Source: CAXSEF01 sp964236695 (GTDB lineage Bacteria > Pseudomonadota > Alphaproteobacteria > Acetobacterales > Acetobacteraceae). Taken from it: a stretch of 64,000 nucleotides of DNA. The position numbers were made by a program, and so were the translations under genes. Of this stretch, positions 54,068 to 62,805 are shown in pieces; position 1 is the stretch's first letter; each line of letters begins with the position of its first letter. Below the pieces are notes generated by a model. The model did not search any database and was not told the DNA's origin. It saw nothing but the letters and a program-made list of their open reading frames with translations. The stretch spans positions 37,902-101,901 of the forward strand of contig CAXSFU010000003.1 of the NCBI GenBank assembly GCA_964236695.1, written 5' to 3'.

Positions 54068-54718
54068 TCAGTCCTCGCCGCCACCCACCCGCGGCTGCTC
54101 CACCATCCGCAGATACGGCTTCAGCGTGACCCACCCCTTCGGGAACCGCTTCGCCGCCTCCTCGTCCGACACCGACGGCGCGATGATCACCGGCCTGCCC
54201 TGGGTCCAGTCGGCCGGCGTGGACACCGCGTGGGCGTCGCTCAGCTGCAGGCTGTCGAGCACCCGCAGCACCTCGTCGAAGTTGCGCCCCGCGCTGGTCG
54301 GATAGCACAGGGTGAGCCTGACCTTCCGCTGCGGGTCGATCACGAACACGGTGCGCACCGTGGCCGCGGGGTCGGCGTCGGGGTGCACCATGCCGTACAG
54401 CGTCGCCACCGTGCGGTCGTGGTCGGCGATCATCGGGAAGTCCACCACCGAGCCCTGCGTCTCCGCGACATCCGCCTCCCACGCCAGATGCCGCTCCGAC
54501 GGGTCGACGGACAGGCCGATCACCTTGACGCCGCGACGGCGCCACTCCGGGCCGAGCCGCGCCACCACCCCCAGCTCCGTGGTGCACACCGGCGTGAAGT
54601 CGCGCGGGTGGCTGAACAGCACCGCCCACGAGCCGCCCAGCCACTCGTGGAAGCGGATGCGGCCCCGGCTGGAATCCTGCTCGAAGTCCGGCGCGATCTG
54701 GCCCAGCTGGATGGTCAT
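54068..54718 (-). CDS. 1-Cys peroxiredoxin (Prx6 type)
   Basis: Reduces H2O2 and alkyl hydroperoxides. 216 aa. Peroxidatic Cys in HPRDFTPVCTTELG, then FPMIADHDRTVATLYGM, VRTVFVIDPQRKVRL and the Prx6-type C-terminal domain (YPTSAGRNFDEVLRVLDSLQ; TLKPYLRMV). Same strand as cysI, separated by a repeat; probably defence against oxidants made by illuminated bacteriochlorophyll. Confidence 0.94.
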   Translation of the reverse strand: MTIQLGQIAPDFEQDSSRGRIRFHEWLGGSWAVLFSHPRDFTPVCTTELGVVARLGPEWRRRGVKVIGLSVDPSERHLAWEADVAETQGSVVDFPMIADHDRTVATLYGMVHPDADPAATVRTVFVIDPQRKVRLTLCYPTSAGRNFDEVLRVLDSLQLSDAHAVSTPADWTQGRPVIIAPSVSDEEAAKRFPKGWVTLKPYLRMVEQPRVGGGED

Positions 54719-54830
54719 GGCACGCCCCGTGCTGCGCCGCGCCCCTGGAGCCTCCGCCGCGCCGGCCGGAACTCCACGTGGGACGTCGGCGTATTGTCGT
54801 CAACCACGGCTTGCGACCGTGGTTTGGCGA

Positions 54831-55280
54831 TCATATAGAGAAGCTGATCGGTTCCGCCAGCGGCCGTCGCAACCCGGCCGCCTCGGCGCGGCGCAGCAGG
54901 TCGTCGAGCGTCATCAACTGCAACCGTTCGCACAGCGAGGCATCGAGCTCATGCCAGAGCTTGTCCACCACCGCGTCCTGCAGCTCGCCCCGCGGCCCGT
55001 CCTCGGCGCACGAATCCTCGGCCGTCGCGGTGCGCACCACGTCGCACAGGCAGATGTCGCGCCGCGCCCGCCCCAGGCGGTAGCCGCCGCGCGGCCCGCG
55101 CACGCTTTCCAGCAGGCCGGAGCGCGACAGCGCCTGCAGCAGCGGCTCGATGCCGCGCCGCGCCAGCCCGGCCCGCTCCGCGATCTCGGCGGCGCTCACC
55201 GTGCTGGAGCGCCCGGCGTGGAACCCGACATCGAGCATGATGAGCACGGCCACCATCGCCCTGTCGCGGCGCACCAGCAT
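54831..55280 (-). CDS. Rrf2-family transcriptional regulator
   Basis: 149 aa. N-terminal winged helix (MVAVLIMLDVGFHAGRSSTVSAAEIAERAGL, LEPLLQALSRSGLLESVRGPRGGYRLGRARRDICLCDVV) is typical Rrf2. The Cys (CLCDVV and EDSC) do not have the C-x5-C-x5-C spacing of IscR, so a [2Fe-2S] cluster is uncertain. ATG 55280 sits 7 bases after GGAAGGAG. Divergent from cysK, which resembles the CymR-cysteine-synthase link known in other bacteria; that role is inferred. Confidence 0.88.
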   Translation of the reverse strand: MLVRRDRAMVAVLIMLDVGFHAGRSSTVSAAEIAERAGLARRGIEPLLQALSRSGLLESVRGPRGGYRLGRARRDICLCDVVRTATAEDSCAEDGPRGELQDAVVDKLWHELDASLCERLQLMTLDDLLRRAEAAGLRRPLAEPISFSI

Positions 55281-55378
55281 CCCCATCTCCTTCCCAACGC
55301 ACGGCCCTGCCCGACCCGAGGGCACGGCACGGGAACGCCCGCACGGCGCTCCCCGAGACATGTGCCAACTCGCGCCGG

Positions 55379-56473
55379 ATGTCACGCCAGATGAACGCAT
55401 TTCCCCGCCAGATCGCCCCCCCGCGCGCCCGCGAACACGCCGGAATCCGCAGCGCCGACGTGCTCGGCATCGGCGCCCGCGGCATTGACGGCACCGGCGC
55501 GGCGCCCGCCGTGGCACCACGCGTGCCGCCGCGCGGCCGCATCTACGACAGCATCCTCGACACCATCGGCGGCACCCCCCTGGTGCGCCTGCCGCGCCTG
55601 GAGGCGGAGGAGGGGCTCGACGCCCGCCTCGCCCTCAAGCTCGAGTTCTTCAACCCCCTCGGCTCGGTCAAGGACCGCATCGGCCTGGCCATGGTCGAGG
55701 CCGCGGAGGCGGAGGGCCTGATCTCGCCGGAGCGCTCCGTCCTGGTCGAGCCGACCTCCGGCAACACCGGCATCGCGCTCGCCTTCGTCGCCGCCGCCAA
55801 GGGCTACCGCCTGATCGTGACCATGCCGGAGGGCGCCTCGATCGAGCGGCGCCGCATGATGCGCATCATGGACGCCCGCATCGAGCTGACTCCGACCCAG
55901 ACCGGCATGGCCGGCGCCATCGCCCGCGCCGAGCAGATCGTCGCCGAAACGCCGGGCGCCTGGATGCCGCGCCAGTTCGACAACCCCGCCAACCCCGCGA
56001 TCCACGCGGGCGCCACCGCAGAGGAGATCTGGGCCGACACCGACGGCCAGGTCGACGCAGTGGTCGGCGGCGTCGGCACCGGCGGCACGCTCACCGGCAT
56101 CGCCCGCGCCCTGAAGCCGCGCCGCCCGGGCATGGCGGTCATCGGCATCGAGCCCGCGGAATCCGCGGTGCTCAACGGCGACGAGCCCGGCCCGCACGGC
56201 ATCCAGGGCATCGGCCCGGGCTTCCGCCCCGCCGTGCTCGACCTCGACTTGCTCGACAGCGTGCTCACCGTCTCCGAACGCCACGCCATCGCCGCCGCCC
56301 GCCGCTGCGCCCGCACCGAGGGCATCCCGATCGGCATCTCCTCGGGCGCCGTGCTGCACGCCATGCTCGACCTCGCCCGCGAGCCACGCTTCGCAGGCCG
56401 GCTGCTCGTCGGCATCGTGCCCTCCTTCGCCGAGCGCTACCTGTCCACCGCCCTGTTCGCCGGCCTGGCCTGA
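55379..56473 (+). CDS. cysK: Cysteine synthase A (O-acetylserine sulfhydrylase)
   Basis: PLP enzyme joining sulfide from CysI to O-acetylserine. IYDSILDTIGGTPLVRLPRL, the PLP lysine in NPLGSVKDRIG (K98 by this start), EPTSGNTGIALAF, VGGVGTGGTLTGIAR and SSGAVLHAML are conserved. ATG 55379 gives 364 aa with an unusual 54-residue N-terminal extension; in-frame GTG codons at 55511 and 55523 would give the normal length of about 315-320 and may be the real start. Confidence 0.94.
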   Translation: MSRQMNAFPRQIAPPRAREHAGIRSADVLGIGARGIDGTGAAPAVAPRVPPRGRIYDSILDTIGGTPLVRLPRLEAEEGLDARLALKLEFFNPLGSVKDRIGLAMVEAAEAEGLISPERSVLVEPTSGNTGIALAFVAAAKGYRLIVTMPEGASIERRRMMRIMDARIELTPTQTGMAGAIARAEQIVAETPGAWMPRQFDNPANPAIHAGATAEEIWADTDGQVDAVVGGVGTGGTLTGIARALKPRRPGMAVIGIEPAESAVLNGDEPGPHGIQGIGPGFRPAVLDLDLLDSVLTVSERHAIAAARRCARTEGIPIGISSGAVLHAMLDLAREPRFAGRLLVGIVPSFAERYLSTALFAGLA

Positions 56474-56485
56474 GCCCCCCCCCGC

Positions 56486-57067
56486 GTGACCCCGCCCGGC
56501 GCCGTTCCCCCCGACACCCTGCCGCCCGCGGCCGCCCCAGCGCAGGCGGACGCCCCGCCTGCCGCCGCCCCGCTTGCCGTGGGCCAGGCCGCCTACCGCG
56601 ACGCCATGGCCAGGCTCGGCGCCGCGGTCAACGTCGTCACCAGCGACGGCCCCGCCGGCCGCTGCGGCTTCACCGCCTCGTCGGTGTGCAGCGTCACCGA
56701 CGACCCGCCCACCCTGCTGGTCTGCCTCAACCGCACCAGCGCCAGCAACGCGCGCTTCAAGCGCAACGGCGTGCTCTGCGTCAACGTGCTCGCCGCCCGC
56801 CACGAACCGCTGTCCGCCGCCTTCGCCGGCCCGCTCGACTCCGGCGCCCGCTTCGCCGAAGGGCGCTGGACCACGCTCAGCACCGGGGCGCCGGTGCTGG
56901 ACGACGCGCGCGTCGCCTTCGACTGCCGCATCGCCCAGGTCATCGAGATCGGCACCCACAGCGTGCTGTTCTGCGAGGTCGAGTCCATCCGCACCGGCGA
57001 CGACGGGAAGGCGCTGATCTACCTGGGCCGCGCCTACCACCACCTCGCGGCGCCGGCTCCGGCCTGA
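56486..57067 (+). CDS. Flavin reductase domain protein
   Basis: 193 aa. FMN-binding split-barrel flavin reductase (RutF/HpaC type): YRDAMARLGAAVNVVTSDGPAGRCGFTASSVCSVTDDPPTLLVCLNR, NGVLCVNVLAARHEPLSAAFAG and HSVLFCEVESI. The first 30 residues are Pro/Ala-rich. GTG 56486 is given; later starts are possible. It likely supplies reduced FMN to a monooxygenase; the partner is not evident here. Confidence 0.88.
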   Translation: MTPPGAVPPDTLPPAAAPAQADAPPAAAPLAVGQAAYRDAMARLGAAVNVVTSDGPAGRCGFTASSVCSVTDDPPTLLVCLNRTSASNARFKRNGVLCVNVLAARHEPLSAAFAGPLDSGARFAEGRWTTLSTGAPVLDDARVAFDCRIAQVIEIGTHSVLFCEVESIRTGDDGKALIYLGRAYHHLAAPAPA

Positions 57068-57070
57068 CGC

Positions 57071-57152
57071 AGGAAAGCGAGGCCGGGCTCTGCCCGGACC
57101 CGCCAGGAGCGGCTCGCCCCTGGCGGAGTTCGAGTCGGAGCCTCGACCTTGC
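57071..57152. repeat. Family-A repeat between flavin reductase and msrB
   Basis: Short degenerate copy: GGAAAGCGAGGCCGGGCTCTGCC to GAGTCGGAGCCTCGACCTTGC. Confidence 0.7.
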
Positions 57153-57235
57153 CGGCCCTGGCGCTCCCCGCTGCCCGCTCCCACCTCCCGCACACCAAGC
57201 CGCCCGACCGAGGCGGCCGCCAGGGGAGACGCGCC

Positions 57236-57670
57236 ATGGGCCTGTTCGCCAGCCTGAAGTCCTCGCCGGCCCCGGCCCGCGAGGTCGCCCACGACGAGGC
57301 CGAGTGGCAGCGCCGCCTCACCCCCGAGCAGTTCCGCGTCCTGCGCCGCCACGGCACCGAGCGCGCCGGCAGCAGCCCGCTCGACCGCGAGCATCGTCCC
57401 GGCCGCTTCCTGTGCGCCGGCTGCGACGCCGCCCTGTTCGCGTCCGACGCCAAGTTCGACAGCGGCACCGGCTGGCCGTCCTTCACCGCGCCCCTCGACG
57501 CCGCCGCCGTCGGCACCCGCGAGGACCGCGGCCTGCTGATGTCGCGCACCGAGGTGCACTGCGCGCGCTGCGGCGGCCACCTCGGCCACGTGTTCCCCGA
57601 CGGCCCGCGCCCGACCGGCCTGCGCTTCTGCATGAACGGCGTGTCCCTGCGCTTCGAGCCCAGGACCTGA
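57236..57670 (+). CDS. msrB: Peptide methionine-R-sulfoxide reductase MsrB
   Basis: Repairs oxidised methionine. 144 aa. Zn-binding CAGC and CARC pairs, FDSGTGWPSFTAP, GHLGHVFPDGP and the catalytic Cys in LRFCMNGVSLRF (RFCMNG, more often RYCINS). ATG 57236 follows CAGGGGAGACGC. Confidence 0.93.
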   Translation: MGLFASLKSSPAPAREVAHDEAEWQRRLTPEQFRVLRRHGTERAGSSPLDREHRPGRFLCAGCDAALFASDAKFDSGTGWPSFTAPLDAAAVGTREDRGLLMSRTEVHCARCGGHLGHVFPDGPRPTGLRFCMNGVSLRFEPRT

Positions 57671-58230
57671 CGCCCGCGCGTCCCGCCGCGCAGGACGCCG
57701 CCACATCTCCGCCACCGCAAGTCCCGCGGCGCAGGACACGCCAAGGCAGCAAGCAAGGCTGGGCCCCCTCCAAATAGCCCAGGCGGACCATTGGAATGTC
57801 CGGGCACCTGCGCCCAGACCCGCCCGGCCGGGTTTCGGCTCCGGGCTGCAGGGCGGCGGGCGGGCCAGGCTGACGTCGGCCGGGACGGTGGGGCGTGGGC
57901 GATGTGCCAGCCCGCCCGGTCCATCGGCAGGGCGGCGTGGGTGCCGGGTGGCGGGCTCGCGACGAACCGGTCGGGAAAGACCTGCAGGGAGGCGGCACCG
58001 CCGCTCAGCGGCGCGCCCGGGCGCCGGCCGCGCCGGAACCTGACCCGCCGCGGCACCCCGCCCGGGCGGCAGGTCACGCCCGGTCGCTGCCCGGCCAGGC
58101 GGCACGGGCCGCGCCCGAGTCGGCAGCCCCCGCGCCCCGCCGCCAGGCGCCGCGACTCGCCGCAGTGCCGGAGTATGCAAGACGCGGGCAGTAAAATTGG
58201 GCGCGACCGGCCGGAAACATCGCGTGCCGC
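57671..58230. other. Long intergenic region upstream of mucR
   Basis: About 560 bases with no convincing gene. Open frames on both strands (for example 57895-58194 plus; 57483-57998 minus) are compositional, lack family motifs and Shine-Dalgarno sites. It holds a decayed half of a family-A repeat (57743-57830: AAGCAAGGCTGGGCCCCCTC then GCGCCCAGACCCG). The rest is GC-rich; no structured RNA is recognised. Confidence 0.5.
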
Positions 58231-58260
58231 TTGTAGTCCTGGTCGCAAACTACCTATGCT
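58231..58260 (+). promoter_or_regulatory. Candidate sigma70 promoter of mucR
   Basis: TTGTAG (58231-58236) and TATGCT (58255-58260) are separated by 18 bases, about 48 bases before the mucR ATG. It lies in a locally AT-richer stretch (AAACTACCTATGCTGTCAG). Confidence 0.5.
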
Positions 58261-58308
58261 GTCAGTCCTGCGTAGCGTGCCCGCATCATTGTTCGCATCG
58301 GATCACTC

Positions 58309-58791
58309 ATGTCAGCTGCCACCGACCAGTCCTCCGTTTTGGGGTTTGCCGCCAGGATCGTCTCCGCCCATGTCGCCAACAATGCCGTGCAGGCCGGCGA
58401 CCTGCCCGACCTGATCCAGAAGGTGTACCAGGCCCTGACGACGCTGGGCGCAACGCCTGCGCCCGAAGACAAGCCCGAGCCGGCCGTCCCGGTGCGCAAG
58501 TCGGTATTTCCCGACTACATCGTCTGCCTGGAGGACGGCAAGAAGCTGAAGATGCTCAAGCGCCACCTGCAGACCTCCTACGGCCTGACGCCGGACGCCT
58601 ACCGCGCGCGCTGGGGCCTGCCGTCGAACTACCCGATGGTCGCCCCCAGCTACGCCGAGCGCCGCTCCGCCCTCGCCAAGTCGATCGGCCTCGGCCGCAA
58701 GCCCGCCAGCCGCGCCGCCACGCTCCCGGACGAGGCCCCCAAGCCCGCGCGCCGCGGCCGCAAGCCCGCCGCCGAGGCCACCAGCCGCTAG
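58309..58791 (+). CDS. mucR: MucR/Ros-family zinc-finger regulator
   Basis: 160 aa. The Ros/MucR fold is clear: GDLPDLIQKVYQALTTLG, VRKSVFPDYIVCLEDGKKLKMLKRHLQTSYGLTPDAYRARWGLP and SYAERRSALAKSIGLGRK, then a basic tail (RRGRKPAAEAT). The single zinc-finger region has Cys and two His. A global regulator of exopolysaccharide, motility and cell-cycle genes in alphaproteobacteria; targets here are not known. Confidence 0.93.
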   Translation: MSAATDQSSVLGFAARIVSAHVANNAVQAGDLPDLIQKVYQALTTLGATPAPEDKPEPAVPVRKSVFPDYIVCLEDGKKLKMLKRHLQTSYGLTPDAYRARWGLPSNYPMVAPSYAERRSALAKSIGLGRKPASRAATLPDEAPKPARRGRKPAAEATSR

Positions 58792-58813
58792 AAGCCGTCC
58801 TTAGCGAAGTCGG

Positions 58814-58946
58814 GAAGCAAGCACGTTCTTTCTTGAAAGAAAGAACCAAAGAACTTTGCCCATTGGGCTCCGCAGCCACCCGCCCGCCCGGAACCCCATG
58901 GGCAAAGTCTTTTTGCTTCTTTTTCTTCAGAAAAAGAAGTTTTTTG
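58814..58946. repeat. Family-B AT-rich repeat, copy 3
   Basis: AAGCAAGCACGTTCTTTCTTG to AGAAAAAGAAGTTTTTT. Holds the palindrome TTCTTTCTTGAAAGAAAGAA and a hairpin CTTCTTTTTCT/AGAAAAAGAAG (58916-58939) followed by six T, a plausible terminator for mucR. Between convergent genes. Confidence 0.85.
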
Positions 58947-58973
58947 CCTGCCTTCCCGAGCCCGCGCCCCCGG

Positions 58974-61148
58974 TCAGCGCCCCGCCTCTGCCGCCTCCGG
59001 CTGCCACCCTTCCAGCCCCGCGCGCCAGAACACGAAGGCGTACATGTCCGTGGCCAGCGAATCGTTCTGGCCCCGCGTCGAGCCGATGCCGTGCCCGCCC
59101 TCGCGGTCGATGCGCAGCAGCACCGGGTTCGTCGTCCCCGACGCCTGCAGCGCCGCCGCCAGCTTCGCCGGCTCCCACGGCGAGACCCGAGGGTCGTTGA
59201 GCCCGGTGGTGATCAGCACCGCCGGATACTGCGTACCCGCAACGATGTGCTGGATCGTGTCCATCTCGAACAGGTTGCGGAACCCCTGCTCGGTGGTGAC
59301 GGAGCCGAACTCCGGGATGTTCGACGGCCCGTTGGGCGAGAACTCCGAGCGCAGCGGGTTGGCCACCGGCACCGCGTCGATCACGCCGGCGAACAGGTCC
59401 GGCCGCTCGGTCATGGCGCGTCCCATGGTGATGCCCCCCGCCGAGCCGCCGAGGATGAACAGCTTCTCGCGCGTGGTGACGCCGCGCGCGATCAGGTCCT
59501 CGCCGCAGGCGATCAGGTCGCGCCAGGTGTTGGGCTTGTTCGCGTCCTTGCCGGCGAGCCGCCACGCCTCGCCCAGCTCGCCGCCGCCGCGCACGTGGCA
59601 CGAGGCATAGGTCCCGCCCTCGCGCAGGAAGCCCACGGCGCGCGGGGAAAAATCCGCGAGCTGCGAGATGCCGTAGGAGCCGTACGCCTGCACCAGCGTC
59701 ACCTGCGGCCCCGACGCGGCCTTCGGCTGCACCAGAGACAGCGGCACCATCACGCCGTCCGCCGCCTTCGCCTCCAGGTCGGAGACGACGTAGTCCGCGG
59801 GGTCCAGGTCCGGCCGCGGCGTCAGCGCCAGGTCGCGGAACGTCCCCGCCTGCGGGTCGTAGGCGAACTCGGCGGGCGAGACGACCCAGCCGTTCAGCTC
59901 CAGAGAGACGCCCGGCGCGCGCGGGTCGCTGAACGCGGACTCGACGTGGCCGCGGAACGGCAGCGCGACCTCCTGCGCCTCCGTCGAGCCCGACGGGATG
60001 CGCAGCAGCTGCGAGTACGCCCCGGTGCGGGTCAGCACGTAGAGCCCGTCCGAGGCGGCGTGGATCGAGTCGACCACCCGGTCCGGCCGCGCCGCCAGCA
60101 GCACCGTGGCCGACGACAGCGGCGCGCCCGCCTTGAGCGCCAGCACCTGGAAGGTGGGCGCGCCCTTGTGCGACAGCAGGAAGAGGTCGTCCCCGCGCAT
60201 CTCGACGTCGTTGACCGCGTCGTCACGAGTCAGGAACGGCGTCCACACGACCGCCGGGTCGTCGACCTGCGCCGCTGGCGCCAGCCACGCCGCCAGCTCG
60301 TTCTGCACCCCGTTGATGCTCAGCGCCGCCGCCAGCGGGGCGCCAGGCACGATGGTCAGGCTCGGCTGCTCGACAGGGGAGAACGCCGGCCCGTGCCCGA
60401 CCGTGGAGCCCAGCACCGGCACCAGCGCGCCGTGCAGGTCCCAGCGCTCGACCGTGGTGTCCTTGTACTTGTCGATGTCGGACTCGCCCGGCGCCAGCTG
60501 CTTGAGCCGCACGAAATACAGCGTGGCGCTGTCCGCGCTCCAGGTGCTGGCGCCGTACTCCGCGCGGTCGACCGGCCCCGCGATCCGCGCCCCGCTCGCC
60601 GCGTCGTACACCGAGATCGACGCGTCCTCCGAGCCCCCCGCCGAGATGCCCACCGCGACCTTCGACCCGTCCGGCGCCGCCAGGATGTAGTTGATCGCCA
60701 TCGGCGTGCCGCCCGCCGCCGCCCGCAGCGCCGACACGTCGACCAGCCTGCGCCGCCCCGCCCCGTCCGCGACCATCAGGTCGAAGCTGTCCGACCCGGG
60801 CGCGCGCTCCTCGTAGAATGCCCGCCCGCCGTAGCTCGCATACTCCTGCACGAAGCCGAAGCTCGCGGTGAAGTCGGCCACCCGCTGCGCCAGCGCCGCG
60901 CGCGCCGGGATGCTGTCCAGGATCGCCCGCGTGCGGTCCCCCTGCGCGTTCATCCACGCCAGCGTCGCGGGGTCGAGCGCCTCCATGCCGCGATACGGGT
61001 CGGTGAGCCTGCGCCCCCACAGCGTCTCCGTGACCGGCGAGGGCGCGATCGCCGGCGGCGGCGGCAGCCCCGCGCCCGGCGCCTCCGCCGCAAGCGCCGG
61101 CCCGAGGGCGAGGCACCCGAGCATCAGGCCGCTGACCGCTGTGCGCAT
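58974..61148 (-). CDS. Prolyl oligopeptidase family serine peptidase, secreted
   Basis: 724 aa with signal peptide (MRTAVSGLMLGCLALGPALA). N-terminal beta-propeller (DPYRGMEALD; DGSKVAVGISAGGSED) and C-terminal alpha/beta hydrolase: YGSYGISQ, nucleophile Ser in GGSAGGITMGRAM, Asp in TGLNDPRVSPWEPAKL, His in REGGHGIGST. Cleaves short Pro-containing peptides in the periplasm (family S9A). Confidence 0.93.
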   Translation of the reverse strand: MRTAVSGLMLGCLALGPALAAEAPGAGLPPPPAIAPSPVTETLWGRRLTDPYRGMEALDPATLAWMNAQGDRTRAILDSIPARAALAQRVADFTASFGFVQEYASYGGRAFYEERAPGSDSFDLMVADGAGRRRLVDVSALRAAAGGTPMAINYILAAPDGSKVAVGISAGGSEDASISVYDAASGARIAGPVDRAEYGASTWSADSATLYFVRLKQLAPGESDIDKYKDTTVERWDLHGALVPVLGSTVGHGPAFSPVEQPSLTIVPGAPLAAALSINGVQNELAAWLAPAAQVDDPAVVWTPFLTRDDAVNDVEMRGDDLFLLSHKGAPTFQVLALKAGAPLSSATVLLAARPDRVVDSIHAASDGLYVLTRTGAYSQLLRIPSGSTEAQEVALPFRGHVESAFSDPRAPGVSLELNGWVVSPAEFAYDPQAGTFRDLALTPRPDLDPADYVVSDLEAKAADGVMVPLSLVQPKAASGPQVTLVQAYGSYGISQLADFSPRAVGFLREGGTYASCHVRGGGELGEAWRLAGKDANKPNTWRDLIACGEDLIARGVTTREKLFILGGSAGGITMGRAMTERPDLFAGVIDAVPVANPLRSEFSPNGPSNIPEFGSVTTEQGFRNLFEMDTIQHIVAGTQYPAVLITTGLNDPRVSPWEPAKLAAALQASGTTNPVLLRIDREGGHGIGSTRGQNDSLATDMYAFVFWRAGLEGWQPEAAEAGR

Positions 61149-61530
61149 ACCGTCGTACCCCGTCCTGCCTGTGCCGGCGCGACACTACGGGCGGCGGACG
61201 GGGCCGCCAAGGCAGGGCAGGAAGCAAGGCCAGGGGCTCTGCCCCCCTGCTTGAAGGCGGGGACCCCGCCAAAGGCGAGCCTTTGGAATCCGGTTCTCAA
61301 GCCCAGGGTTTCCAAAGGGCTCGGCCCTTTGGCGGGTTCGGGCAGAGCCCGACCTTGCCTGCCTGCCGTGCTGACAGCCCCGCCCGGATTTGCTATGCCC
61401 CTCCGCGCGCGGCCCCGGACATCCCGGCGCCGGCCGCCGCCAGGAACGATCGGATCTGCGGGATGAGCTGCGCGTGCCCGGGGCGCCCGGCCCGCGCCCC
61501 GGGCGGCGACGCCCGCGCGGCGCCCCGCCC
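61149..61530. other. Intergenic region between prolyl oligopeptidase and lptF
   Basis: Holds a family-A repeat (61217-61365) and about 165 bases of GC-rich sequence before lptF. No promoter is identified with confidence. Confidence 0.5.
61217..61365. repeat. Family-A repeat upstream of lptF
   Basis: AGGAAGCAAGGCCAGGGGCTCTGCC to GGGCAGAGCCCGACCTTGCCTGCC, with internal TTGGAATCCGG...GGGTTTCCAAAGG. Confidence 0.85.
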
Positions 61531-62607
61531 GTGATCATCTCCCGCTACCTGGTGCGCGAGCTGAGCCGCCCGCTGCTGGCCACGCTCGGCACCCTCGTCG
61601 CCCTGTTCGCCAGCTACAGCGCCGGCGTGTTCCTCGCCGACGCCGTCGCCGGCCTGATGCCGCTCGACGCCGTCGCCGCCCTGATCGGCCTCAAGGTCCT
61701 GATCTCGCTCGAGGTGCTGATCCCCGCCTCGCTCTACATCTCCGTCATGCTGTCCTTCGCCAGGCTGGGCGGCGAGTCCGAGTTCGTCGCCATGTTCGCG
61801 CTCCGCATGACGCCCGCGACCATGGCGCGCGCCGTGCTGATGCTGTCGGCCTGCCTGGCGCTCGCCGTCGCCGGCCTGTCGCTGGTCGTGCGCCCCTGGG
61901 CCTACCAGAGGCTGCACGCCCTCACCGACCAGGCCGCCGCCCTGCTCGACGTCGACGCCATGGCCGCCGGCTCGTTCTACGTCGGCCAGCACGGCGCCCG
62001 CGTGATCTTCCTCGGCGCCCGCGACGGCGAGGGCTCGCCCGCGCGCGACGTGTTCATCCGCGTCCGCCACCACGACCGCACCGAGATCATCTCCGCGCGC
62101 GGCGCCGACGCCGTGCCCCGCACCGACGGCCACGCCGGCTCGGAGGTCCACCTGCGCGACGCCCACATCTACGAGATCGACCGCAGCGACGGCCGCCCCG
62201 ACGAGGCGCTGGAGGCGCAGGGCATCGTCGTCAACCCCGGCGGCCGCGACCCCGACCCCCCCGGCTACAGCGCGGTCGCCGCCAGCACCGCGCACCTCCT
62301 CGCCTCCCGCGCCCCCGAGGACGTCGCCGAGCTGCAGTGGCGCCTGTCCACCCCGCTCTCCACCCTGCTGCTCGGCCTGATGGGCATCCCGCTCAGCCGG
62401 AGCCGCCCCCGGCAGGGGCGCGGCTCCAAGCTCGGCACCGCGTTCTTCGTCTACTTCGGCTACTACCTGCTGTGCACCTCGGCGCGCACCTGGGTCCAGC
62501 ACGGCGCGATCGGCCGCTTCCCCGGCATCTGGTGGGCTCCCGCCCTGCTCGGCGCGTTCCTCCTCGCCACGACCTACCACCCCAGGCTCGGCCGCGCCGG
62601 CCGGTGA
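61531..62607 (+). CDS. lptF: LPS export permease LptF
   Basis: Transmembrane subunit of the LptB2FG transporter that extracts LPS from the inner membrane. IISRYLVRELSRPLLATLGTLVALFASYSAG, the helix pair after SVMLSFARLGGESEFVAMFALRMTP, a periplasmic domain and three final helices (LSTLLLGLMGIPLSR; GTAFFVYFGYYLLC). 358 aa from GTG 61531. An upstream frame exists but lacks similarity. Confidence 0.9.
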   Translation: MIISRYLVRELSRPLLATLGTLVALFASYSAGVFLADAVAGLMPLDAVAALIGLKVLISLEVLIPASLYISVMLSFARLGGESEFVAMFALRMTPATMARAVLMLSACLALAVAGLSLVVRPWAYQRLHALTDQAAALLDVDAMAAGSFYVGQHGARVIFLGARDGEGSPARDVFIRVRHHDRTEIISARGADAVPRTDGHAGSEVHLRDAHIYEIDRSDGRPDEALEAQGIVVNPGGRDPDPPGYSAVAASTAHLLASRAPEDVAELQWRLSTPLSTLLLGLMGIPLSRSRPRQGRGSKLGTAFFVYFGYYLLCTSARTWVQHGAIGRFPGIWWAPALLGAFLLATTYHPRLGRAGR

Positions 62608-62642
62608 CGCCCCCCCGCCCTGCACCCGCCGTGCGTGAAGCC

Positions 62643-62779
62643 AGCAAGCAAGCACGTTCTTTCTTGAAAGAAAGAACCAAAGAACTTTGGCCCATAAGGC
62701 TCCGCAGCCGCCCGCACGCCCGGACTCCAAGGAGCAAAGTCTTTTTGCTTCTTTTTCTTCAGAAAAAGAAGAGTCTTAC
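62643..62779. repeat. Family-B AT-rich repeat, copy 4
   Basis: AGCAAGCACGTTCTTTCTTG to AGAAAAAGAAGAGTC; lies between lptF and lptG, which are usually adjacent and co-transcribed. The only copy not between convergent genes. Confidence 0.85.
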
Positions 62780-62805
62780 TCGCTTTCGACAGCGCACCGC
62801 CCCCC

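Noticed and set aside
54831..55280. Rrf2 protein as IscR.
   Set aside because: Cys spacing (CxC then Cys 11 residues later) is not the IscR pattern and no isc/suf genes are nearby.
57034..58248. 404-codon minus-strand frame across msrB and the region before mucR.
   Set aside because: Arg/Pro/Gly-rich compositional frame, antisense to msrB, no recognisable domain.
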